7,317 nucleotides of DNA from an uncultured Clostridia bacterium (GTDB taxonomy: Bacteria > Bacillota > Clostridia > Christensenellales > CAG-138): assembly GCA_937913075.1 (NCBI GenBank), contig CALEPU010000003.1, forward strand, positions 1 through 7,317, in the 5' to 3' direction. Made by a program: the position numbers and the translations under genes. Shown here piece after piece: positions 1 through 5,377 of this stretch (within the stretch, counting starts at the first letter, position 1; each line of letters starts with the position of its first letter). The notes below the pieces were generated by a model that did no database searches, was not told the DNA's origin, and saw only the letters and a program-made list of their open reading frames with translations.

Positions 1-2
1 TG

Positions 3-335
3 ATTGATCTGAATGTTACCCGCGTTCTCACTTCCGGGCAGGAATCCGATGTAAGCGACGGAACGGAAACCGTGCGGAACATGATTCAATACGCTGCAGG
101 GAGAATCCAGATTCTGCCGGGAGCCGGCATTACCGCGCGAAATTACCGCCGAATCGGGGAAGAAACCGGCGCCGATCAGATTCACCTCGCAGCACACCGC
201 TCTATTACCGATTCTTCTGTGCGCAATAACCGCTCCATCTTCTACGGCGGCTGCCTCTACCCGCCGGAAGACCGGTTTCAGATGATTGATCAGGCGTACA
301 TCTCCGGCGTTGTCAGGGGCCTGTTATCCTTCTGA
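3..335 (+). CDS. cutC: CutC family protein, C-terminal part (5' end outside window)
   Basis: The reading frame is open from the first complete codon at base 3 to the TGA at 333-335, giving about 110 residues, so the gene enters from the left; a GTG at 72 is only an internal codon. Visible motifs fit the end of the CutC TIM barrel: VLTSGQE near the start, then GRIQILPGAGI, then the IHLAAHR strand. CutC proteins are usually about 210-250 residues, so roughly the C-terminal half is present. The family was named from E. coli copper-tolerance genetics; its biochemical role is still unsettled and nothing here shows copper binding. It is separated from the downstream operon by an insertion sequence. 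The family call is fairly secure, the physiological role is not. Confidence 0.82.
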   Translation: MDLNVTRVLTSGQESDVSDGTETVRNMIQYAAGRIQILPGAGITARNYRRIGEETGADQIHLAAHRSITDSSVRNNRSIFYGGCLYPPEDRFQMIDQAYISGVVRGLLSF

Positions 336-364
336 TTCCACTGTTACCAGCCAAGGAAGATAAT

Positions 365-406
365 TCCGGCAGAAATTTTATATTACAAAATATTATAAAG
401 GCCGGA
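365..406 (+). other. Long A+T-rich hairpin after cutC
   Basis: TCCGGC at 365-370 pairs perfectly with GCCGGA at 401-406, and inside it TTTATA (377-382) pairs with TATAAA (394-399). It begins 30 bases after the cutC stop codon. No T-run follows directly, so an intrinsic terminator is possible but not shown; it may be a 3'-end stabilising hairpin. Confidence 0.4.
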
Positions 407-456
407 TTCTGAAATAGCAAGTTTTTCTTCGCCCTGATCGGGTGATCTGCGTCTTT

Positions 457-478
457 TCGCCAGGTGTGGCGATATTTT
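457..478 (+). terminator. Weak intrinsic-terminator-like hairpin
   Basis: TCGCCA (457-462), loop GGTG, and TGGCGA (467-472) form a perfect 6-bp stem, followed by TATTTT (473-478). It lies downstream of cutC and just before the inferred left end of the insertion sequence, so it could end cutC transcription or shield the element from it. The T-tract is short and interrupted, hence modest confidence. Between the two hairpins, 407-456, I see no gene. Confidence 0.38.
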
Positions 479-485
479 CACAGCA

Positions 486-494
486 GGGACGGTT
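486..494 (+). repeat. Left half of palindromic repeat at the element junction
   Basis: GGGACGGTT here is the exact reverse complement of AACCGTCCC at 2044-2052. It is also identical to 574-582 inside the candidate guide loop. The simplest reading is that it is the left target half left behind by the insertion. Confidence 0.55.
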
Positions 495-683
495 CCACTT
501 GAACAAGCCATGTCGAAAATCCACACACGCAATGCATGAAAGTATGGTAGAATGGACGTGCGGAGAAGGCCGAGGGACGGTTTGCCATCCTTGTATGCGT
601 TATAGAACATGGCTATGGATATCTTTGAGTACACGAAATTGCAACTTGATTGCGGGCATTAATCTTCTTTGTTTCAGATATCC
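495..683 (+). ncRNA. Candidate IS110 bridge (seek) RNA
   Basis: Two consecutive stem-loops fill the left end of the element. The first pairs 531-548 with 584-601 (16 pairs including G-U, two mismatches at 539/593 and 543/589). It encloses an internal loop with a 5' strand at 549-560, a small CGG/CCG hairpin at 561-572, and a 3' strand at 573-583 containing GGGACGGTT. This is the shape of a target-binding loop. The second has a perfect 8-bp base, GGATATCT (617-624) with AGATATCC (676-683), around a 51-nt interior, and would be the donor-binding loop. A length near 185 nt is close to the 177-nt bridge RNA reported for IS621. The 5' end and promoter are not defined. The folding was done by hand, without covariation support. 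Confidence 0.6.
571..582 (+). repeat. Guide-like copy of the target motif within the IS left end
   Basis: CGAGGGACGGTT lies on the 3' side of the target-type loop of the candidate bridge RNA. It is the perfect 12-base reverse complement of 2136-2147 and matches the immediate right flank (2044-2052) over nine bases. That is where, and in which sense, a right target guide is expected. Confidence 0.5.
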
Positions 684-716
684 TCCTCCGTTTTAAAATA
701 AAGAAAAAGGAGGAGG
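682..716 (+). promoter_or_regulatory. Hairpin that hides the transposase ribosome binding site
   Basis: CCTCCTCC at 682-689 is the exact complement of GGAGGAGG at 709-716, which is the Shine-Dalgarno region for the GTG start at 721. Pairing gives an 8-bp stem, possibly extended by TTTT/AAAA inside the loop (691-694 with 704-707). In this fold the ribosome site is closed, which would keep transposase translation low. The first two stem bases (682-683) are also the last two of the candidate donor-loop stem, so the two folds compete at that point. Confidence 0.65.
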
Positions 717-720
717 TACT

Positions 721-1938
721 GTGCCAGACAGTGCTAAGGCAAAACAAAAGAACTGCGTCGACGAATGGATTGAATTGGACAACATGGAATCTATTCTATA
801 TTGCTGTGCAGGCTTAGATATTCACAAAGATATTATCGAAGCGTGCATTGTAAGAGGAATCACTGGAAAACCAGAAGCAAAAAGGAACACATTCGGAACG
901 ACACAAAAAGAACTGCAAAGGCTGGTAGAATGGCTATCCGAATCTGGGTGCTATAGCGTAGCTATGGAGAGTACCGGTGTATATTGGAAACCGGTATTTG
1001 AAGCGATTGAAGTAATGTCAGAATACTTGGAGAATATATGGGTTGTTAATCCACAACACATGAAGAATCTTCCCGGGAGAAAAACTGATGTTAAAGATGC
1101 TGAATGGATTGCAAGAATGCTCAAAGTCGGCTTGCTGGAAAAAAGCTTTGTTCCAGAAATTGCAATCCGGGATCTTAGAGAATGTGTCCGTTTACATCGT
1201 ATATTTGTTCAGGAGCAAAGCCGTTATAAAAACCGGGTAGAAAAATTTCTTCAGGCTCATGGTTTTAAACTTTCTTCGGTAATGAAGGACATATTCTGTG
1301 TTTCAGGGCGTGCACTGATGGATAAGCTACGGGACAATGGAAGAATAACAGAGCAGGATGTATATCAGAATTGCGGCAAATTACGTTCCTCATTTGAAGA
1401 CATCATTGCGGCTGTTTGTGGCGAAATCAATAATGCAGAGCAGCGTCTTTTCAAGCAGCTGCTCCACAAAATTGACTCCTGCCAAGAAGACATCGACAGT
1501 ATCTTCTCAGATATGTTGCTCCTCATACAGCCTTATCAGGAGCAGGCAGATATTATCGATTCAATTCCAGGTTTCGATATGTTATCAGCCATTGCAATTA
1601 TATCAGAAATTAGTGCGGCACCTCAAGAGCATTTTTCTTCTTCTGAAAAATTATGCTCCTGGGCCGGAGTTATACCACGAAATGATGAATCTGCGCAGAA
1701 AATTAAATCCAGAAAAATCATGCCCGGTAACAGCTATGTAAAATCAATATTGTGCCAAGCCGCCTGGGCAGCGGTAAAGGTTCGTAATTCTCCGTTTCAT
1801 GATTGGTTCTGGTCTCATCAGGGTAAACTCGGAAGAAAAAAAGCCATCATTGCTGTTGCAAGAAAACTTCTAACTCTAATTTATATCCTTCTGGATACCG
1901 GTCAATTATATAGGCCACCAGAGAAGCAAACCAAGTAA
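721..1938 (+). CDS. IS110-family DEDD/serine transposase (recombinase)
   Basis: This 405-residue recombinase should catalyse excision and integration of the element, guided by its bridge RNA. The N-terminal RuvC-like DEDD domain shows GLDIHKD (Asp33), AMESTG (Glu83) and KTDVKDAEW (Asp123, Asp126), the expected four acidic residues. A helical, coiled-coil-like middle (about 155-275) follows. The C-terminal Transposase_20-type domain has SIPGFDMLSA (281-290), a WAGVIPR segment (314-320) and GNSYVKSIL (336-344), where Ser338 is the likely nucleophile by family comparison. The GTG start is chosen because AAGGAGGAGG lies immediately upstream; a later ATG at 783 has no good ribosome site, though the first 20 residues are an extension beyond the usual family start. 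No frameshift or internal stop is present, so the gene looks active. Base composition is A+T-richer than the neighbouring genes, consistent with transfer. Confidence 0.93.
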   Translation: MPDSAKAKQKNCVDEWIELDNMESILYCCAGLDIHKDIIEACIVRGITGKPEAKRNTFGTTQKELQRLVEWLSESGCYSVAMESTGVYWKPVFEAIEVMSEYLENIWVVNPQHMKNLPGRKTDVKDAEWIARMLKVGLLEKSFVPEIAIRDLRECVRLHRIFVQEQSRYKNRVEKFLQAHGFKLSSVMKDIFCVSGRALMDKLRDNGRITEQDVYQNCGKLRSSFEDIIAAVCGEINNAEQRLFKQLLHKIDSCQEDIDSIFSDMLLLIQPYQEQADIIDSIPGFDMLSAIAIISEISAAPQEHFSSSEKLCSWAGVIPRNDESAQKIKSRKIMPGNSYVKSILCQAAWAAVKVRNSPFHDWFWSHQGKLGRKKAIIAVARKLLTLIYILLDTGQLYRPPEKQTK

Positions 1939-1978
1939 AGCGATTTATACCCATTATCTTATAACTATTAAAAAAACG

Positions 1979-1990
1979 CTGTTTCGACAG
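1979..1990 (+). other. Small UUCG-loop hairpin in the IS right end
   Basis: CTGT (1979-1982), loop TTCG and ACAG (1987-1990) form a 4-bp hairpin 40 bases after the transposase stop. A run of seven T lies further on at 2009-2015 but is not adjacent, so this is at best a weak terminator. The rest of 1939-2043 holds no gene that I can see. Confidence 0.25.
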
Positions 1991-2043
1991 GGTTCTTTTG
2001 TTGCGCACTTTTTTTCTCATACCATGTTTTTTACTTTCGCATT

Positions 2044-2155
2044 AACCGTCCCCGCGACAACACTATAACACTATGAAAAGCGGAGCGATGAGGGCATCGC
2101 TCCCTACGCGGGGGTGAATGTCCGGCAGCACAGAGAACCGTCCCTCGTGTTACAG
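2044..2155. repeat. Host intergenic repeat block with two AACCGTCCC copies
   Basis: AACCGTCCC occurs at 2044-2052 and again at 2136-2144, each followed closely by CG and an AACAC or GTGTT stretch. Between them are a perfect 8-bp tandem AACACTAT pair (2059-2074) and a hairpin with 9-bp arms (2082-2103). No open reading frame with a ribosome site is found. From memory, GGGACGGTTC-type intergenic repeats are common in clostridial genomes, but I cannot confirm copy number here. Confidence 0.5.
2082..2103. repeat. REP-like perfect hairpin
   Basis: GGAGCGATG (2082-2090), loop AGGG and CATCGCTCC (2095-2103) form a perfect 9-bp stem. No T-run follows on either strand, so a terminator is unlikely; it reads as the stem of a dispersed palindromic element. 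Confidence 0.5.
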
Positions 2156-2163
2156 TCTTTCTA

Positions 2164-2192
2164 TTTACTTTTACGGGAATCTATGATAAAAT
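2164..2192 (+). promoter_or_regulatory. Sigma70-type promoter for the prmC operon
   Basis: TTTACT (2164-2169) and TAAAAT (2187-2192) are separated by exactly 17 bases and match the -35 and -10 consensus at 4/6 and 5/6 positions. Transcription would start near 2199, giving a leader of about 38 nt before the prmC ATG. It lies just after the repeat block, so the operon keeps its own promoter despite the upstream insertion. Confidence 0.55.
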
Positions 2193-2236
2193 TTTAGCAT
2201 GCACAAGGACAAATACTTTTCTAAGGAGTGATACTT

Positions 2237-2923
2237 ATGACGCTGACCCCTGAGCAGGAGGCGGAGCTTCAACGCCTGCTTGCAAGGCGGCTTTCCGGCG
2301 AGCCTTTGCAATACATTCTCGGCGAATGGAGCTTTATGGGGCTTGATTTTTATGTCAACCCCTACGCGCTGATACCCCGTCAGGATACCGAAACGCTGGT
2401 CGAAAAGGCGTTGGAGCTTGCCGAGAAGCTTGAGCTTCGCACCGCGCTCGACGTCTGCACGGGCACTGGGTGCATCGCGGTATCGCTTAAAAAGCTCGGC
2501 AGGTTCACGAGGGTCGCTGCGAGCGATATTTCCTATGAGTGCATGGCATTGGCGGGTGAAAACGCAAGACGCAGCGGCGTCGATATAGAGCTTTATGTGC
2601 GCGATCTATTAGAGGGGCACGGCAGCTACGATCTGATCACCGCCAACCCGCCCTATATCGCGGACGCCGAGCTGCCTCTTTTGCAGGAGGAGGTTCGGCA
2701 TGAGCCGAGGCTTGCGCTCTCCGGCGGAGCGGACGGGCTTGATTTTTACCGGCGCATTGCCCAAAGCTACAAGGAGCATCTTTCCCCCGGCGGCGTGCTT
2801 TTGATGGAGGTCGGCGCCGGTCAGGCGGCAAGCGTCGCGGAGTTATTTGCGGGCTGTGAAACGGAGCTCGTGCGCGATATCAACGGCATAGAAAGGGTGG
2901 TGACCGTGCGCCGCAGGGCGTAA
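2237..2923 (+). CDS. prmC: Peptide chain release factor N5-glutamine methyltransferase, N-terminally short
   Basis: PrmC transfers a methyl group from S-adenosylmethionine to the glutamine of the GGQ motif in release factors, in the cytoplasm; its substrate RF1 is encoded two genes downstream. The 228-residue protein shows IPRQDTETLVE (46-56), the SAM-binding LDVCTGTGCIAVSL (71-84), the catalytic NPPY (137-140) and the EPRLALSGGADGL region (156-168). The ATG at 2237 is chosen because AAGGAG (2223-2228) sits 8 bases upstream; the earlier in-frame GTG at 2228 overlaps that site, and an in-frame TAA at 2222 rules out anything longer. Compared with E. coli PrmC (277 residues), the first 45 or so residues, part of the N-terminal helical domain, are absent. 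The methyltransferase core is complete. Confidence 0.92.
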   Translation: MTLTPEQEAELQRLLARRLSGEPLQYILGEWSFMGLDFYVNPYALIPRQDTETLVEKALELAEKLELRTALDVCTGTGCIAVSLKKLGRFTRVAASDISYECMALAGENARRSGVDIELYVRDLLEGHGSYDLITANPPYIADAELPLLQEEVRHEPRLALSGGADGLDFYRRIAQSYKEHLSPGGVLLMEVGAGQAASVAELFAGCETELVRDINGIERVVTVRRRA

Positions 2924-2933
2924 GTCCATCATT

Positions 2934-4301
2934 ATGATAAAAAAGCTTTTTGCCGCGGCTGCGGCATTATTAATGGTTTTGACCGCGCTGTTGTCGTCGG
3001 GCTGCGGCACAATAAAGGTCGACCTCATATCCGACGGTACTCAGACTGCACAAGCACAGCAAGCGCAGGGCAGCGAGGCTGCTGCATCGGACACCGGCTC
3101 TCCCCTGCCCGCTCCGCAGCAAACTGAGGCTCCCACGGAGCTTCCCACGGAAGCTCCGACGGCCAAACCTACAGAAGCTCCTACCGCGGAACCCACGCCC
3201 GAGCCTACGCCGATTACTGCCAGCGTAGGCTTTGCAGGCGACGTGCTTATGATGCAGAGCCAGATAGCCGCGGCAAGAAAAAGCGGCGGCGGCTATGATT
3301 TTACCTCCCAGTTCCGCCCTATGCAGGGGCTTTTCGAGAGCGTTGATTTTATGCTGCTCAATTTCGAGGGCACGCTTGCGGGTAAGGATGCAGGATACAC
3401 CGGACCTAAGCCGGAGGTCGGTTTTCAGCGGTTTAACGCACCCGATGAGATAGTAGGCGACCTTATGGCGCTCGGTGTAGACGGTTTTTCGACCGCAAAC
3501 AATCACTGCCTTGACAAGGGCGTGGACGGGCTCCTGCGGACGGTCGAGGTAATGGACGCCTGCGGGGTCTTCCACACGGGGACTTTTTCTTCGCCGGAGC
3601 GTCAAAAGACGGCGGATATCATTGAGCTGAACGGCATAAAGGTGGGCTTCGTGTCCGTAACGAATTCCGTCAACAGCTATGACGGCATACTCTCCGCCGA
3701 GCAGGCAAAATACATGGTGAACAGGCTCGGCAATTCGGAGATGACCGAGGCGGCGATAAGAAGATGCCGCGAGCAGGGGGCTGAGCTCGTTATAGTTATG
3801 ATGCACGTCGGCGAGGAGTATCAGAACTATCAGAACTCGGTACAGGAAGCGTTTGCTCTCAACCTTATAAAATGGGGCGCCGACGCCGTGATAGGCTGTC
3901 ACGCTCACGTGGTCCAGCCCATACGCTGGATGAGCGCCATGCGCGGCAATGAGAACACGGTCGCGCCGGTGGTATACTCCATGGGCAATTTCGTTTCCAA
4001 TATGTCGAGCTCGGTCTATCCGACCAATATAGGGCTTTTTATCAGGCTCGACATTGAAAAGGACGAGTACGGAGCAAGGGTGGCGGGGATAAGCTACGCC
4101 CCGGTTTACAACAGCATACGCTGGGATGCGGGCTACACCAACGAGGTCATCCCCTGCTTTGACGATATGACGGGCGTTGAAGCCAAATTCGGCATATCCT
4201 CCTATATGAGCGGCATAAATAAGGCGATAGCTCATTGCGAGGATATAATAGGCGAAAGCGTCGAAAGGCTTACAAACCCCAAAACGGAGCGATATGATTG
4301 A
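2934..4301 (+). CDS. CapA-family (poly-gamma-glutamate CapA-like) metallophosphatase-fold lipoprotein
   Basis: A probable surface-anchored member of the CapA family (PgsA/CapA type). The 455 residues begin with a lipoprotein-type signal (KK, hydrophobic 5-20, then SSGC with Cys24; the -3 position is Ser rather than Leu/Val, so the lipobox is imperfect). A Thr/Pro/Glu-rich spacer (about 63-94) follows, then the catalytic-fold domain: AGDVLM (101-106), NFEGTLA (143-149), ANNHCLDKG (188-196), MMHVGEEY (289-296), GADAVIGCHAHVVQP (315-329) and YSMGNFV (348-354). These Asp/Asn/His motifs are the calcineurin-like metal-site signatures of the family. It starts 10 bases after prmC without a clear ribosome site and overlaps prfA by 8 bases, so it is translated within the operon. 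No capB, capC or pgs genes accompany it, so polyglutamate synthesis is not implied; substrate unknown. Confidence 0.85.
   Translation: MIKKLFAAAAALLMVLTALLSSGCGTIKVDLISDGTQTAQAQQAQGSEAAASDTGSPLPAPQQTEAPTELPTEAPTAKPTEAPTAEPTPEPTPITASVGFAGDVLMMQSQIAAARKSGGGYDFTSQFRPMQGLFESVDFMLLNFEGTLAGKDAGYTGPKPEVGFQRFNAPDEIVGDLMALGVDGFSTANNHCLDKGVDGLLRTVEVMDACGVFHTGTFSSPERQKTADIIELNGIKVGFVSVTNSVNSYDGILSAEQAKYMVNRLGNSEMTEAAIRRCREQGAELVIVMMHVGEEYQNYQNSVQEAFALNLIKWGADAVIGCHAHVVQPIRWMSAMRGNENTVAPVVYSMGNFVSNMSSSVYPTNIGLFIRLDIEKDEYGARVAGISYAPVYNSIRWDAGYTNEVIPCFDDMTGVEAKFGISSYMSGINKAIAHCEDIIGESVERLTNPKTERYD
3120..3212 (+). repeat. Thr/Pro-rich degenerate repeat coding for the CapA spacer
   Basis: About 31 codons encode repeated EAPT, ELPT, AKPT and EPTP units between the signal/anchor region and the folded domain. 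Such low-complexity spacers typically hold a domain away from the membrane or through the wall. The repetitive DNA may vary in length between strains. Confidence 0.7.
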
Positions 4302-5358
4302 CAAACTCGAAAAAATAAAAAACCGTTTCGAGGAGCTTGGCGAAAAGCTCTCCGACCCCGCCGTGATAAGCGATCAGGCGCAGTTCCGCGAGCTTGCGAA
4401 GGAGCGCTCCTCTCTTGAAGAGATAGTTTCGGCTTACGACGAATACCGCGCGGCGCTTGGCTCCGTTAAGGATTGCCGCACTATTTTATCGGAGGAGAGC
4501 GACGCCGAGCTGCGCGAGCTTGCGCATGAGGAGCTCTCAAAGAGCCTCGCACTGTGCGAAAAGCTTGAAGAGCAGCTCAAAATAATGCTGCTCCCCAAGG
4601 ACAAAAACGACGACCGCAACGTAATAATCGAGATACGCGCGGGCATAGGCGGGGACGAGGCGGCGCTCTTCGGAGCGGTGCTTTTGCGGATGTACTCGCG
4701 ATTTGCCGAGCGTCACGGCTTTAAGCTCGACATGATAGACCTCAACGACACCGAGATAGGCGGCGTTAAGGAGGCGGTATTCTCCATAAGCGGCAGGGGC
4801 GCCTATTCGCGGATGAAGTTTGAGAGCGGCGTACACCGTGTACAGCGCGTGCCCGAGACGGAGTCGCAGGGACGCATACACACGAGCGCGGCAACGGTCG
4901 CGGTGCTGCCGGAGGCGGAGGACGTGGACGTTGTTATCGACCCGAACGACATCCGTGTGGACACCTACCGTTCGAGCGGAGCGGGCGGACAGCACGTCAA
5001 CAAGACCTCCTCCGCGATACGCATAACGCACATGCCCACCGGACTTGTGGTGCAAAGTCAGGACGAGCGCAGCCAGATACAGAACCGAGAGAAAGCCATG
5101 CGCGTGCTGAAAAGCCGTCTTTATGAGCTTTATTCCTCACAGGCACATGAGGCGGAGGCGGAGGCACGCAAATCACAGGTCGGCTCAGGCGACCGCTCTA
5201 TGAAAATAAGGACGTACAACTTCCCCCAGAGCAGGGTGACCGATCACCGCATAGGGCTTACTCTCTACAAGCTCGAGGCCTTCATCGACGGAGATATGGA
5301 CGAAATGATCGAAGCGCTGATATTGGACGAGAGGATGAAGCTGCTGAACGCGGAGTAA
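4294..5358 (+). CDS. prfA: Peptide chain release factor 1 (RF1)
   Basis: RF1 reads UAA and UAG stop codons in the ribosomal A site and triggers release of the finished protein. The 354-residue length is normal for the family. An N-terminal coiled-coil region (about 1-100) is followed by the IRAGIGGDEAALF segment (114-126), the codon-recognition tripeptide PET (187-189) in RVPETESQGRIHTS, and the catalytic GGQ (231-233) in SSGAGGQHVNKT. RF2 would have SPF instead of the PxT tripeptide, so this is RF1. Gln233 is the residue PrmC would methylate. The ATG overlaps the last 8 bases of the capA-like gene, with GGAG at 4286-4289, suggesting translational coupling. Nothing is missing or unusual in the protein. 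Confidence 0.97.
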   Translation: MIDKLEKIKNRFEELGEKLSDPAVISDQAQFRELAKERSSLEEIVSAYDEYRAALGSVKDCRTILSEESDAELRELAHEELSKSLALCEKLEEQLKIMLLPKDKNDDRNVIIEIRAGIGGDEAALFGAVLLRMYSRFAERHGFKLDMIDLNDTEIGGVKEAVFSISGRGAYSRMKFESGVHRVQRVPETESQGRIHTSAATVAVLPEAEDVDVVIDPNDIRVDTYRSSGAGGQHVNKTSSAIRITHMPTGLVVQSQDERSQIQNREKAMRVLKSRLYELYSSQAHEAEAEARKSQVGSGDRSMKIRTYNFPQSRVTDHRIGLTLYKLEAFIDGDMDEMIEALILDERMKLLNAE

Positions 5359-5377
5359 GCTGCGCCGGAGGCGCATG
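5356..5377 (+). promoter_or_regulatory. Intercistronic hairpin overlapping the Sua5 ribosome site
   Basis: TGCGCC (5361-5366), loop GGA and GGCGCA (5370-5375) form a perfect 6-bp stem between the prfA stop (5356-5358) and the next gene. The GGAGG ribosome site (5367-5371) lies in its loop and 3' arm, so folding would limit initiation. The outer bases TAAGCTGC...GCATG recur at 6419-6440. Confidence 0.45.

Larger units (their letters stand above)
493..2043 (+). mobile_element. IS110-family insertion sequence (IS110 group), apparently intact
   Basis: The element has one transposase gene (721-1938), a long left non-coding end of about 225 nt and a short right end of about 105 nt. This is the layout of the IS110 group, whose guide (bridge) RNA lies upstream of the transposase. 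The ends are inferred: GGGACGGTT at 486-494 and AACCGTCCC at 2044-2052 would join into one 18-bp palindrome if the element were removed, and a TT lies at each junction (493-494 and 2042-2043), which could be the shared core dinucleotide. No terminal inverted repeats or target duplication are expected in this family and none is obvious. The element is clearly A+T-richer than the genes around it. The ends could be wrong by several bases; its presence and family are secure. Confidence 0.8.

Noticed and set aside
656..662. GCATTAA in the candidate donor loop matching the right end of the element (2039-2045), and ACTTGA at 644-649 matching the left end (497-502)
   Set aside because: These would be attractive donor guides, but both are in the same sense and in the wrong order for the known split pairing; at 6-7 bases they may be chance.
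383..696. Overlapping short open frames on both strands (383-634 minus, 442-696 plus) in the IS left end
   Set aside because: No ribosome sites or recognisable domains, and the region is better explained as non-coding RNA structure plus flank.
783..785. ATG at 783 as the transposase start
   Set aside because: It would give a more family-typical N-terminus, but has no Shine-Dalgarno sequence, whereas GTG 721 has a very strong one.
1358..1741. A 127-codon frame inside the transposase gene
   Set aside because: It is an out-of-frame shadow of the transposase, which has all catalytic motifs in its own frame.
2199..2231. A 10-codon frame ATG...TGA just before prmC, possibly a leader peptide
   Set aside because: It has no ribosome site, would begin at the predicted transcription start, and shows no run of regulatory codons.
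2970..4304. A 444-codon open frame on the minus strand opposite the CapA-like gene
   Set aside because: It is a shadow of a GC-rich gene with clear CapA motifs on the plus strand; its translation is rich in His, Arg and Ala, has no recognisable domain and no ribosome site.
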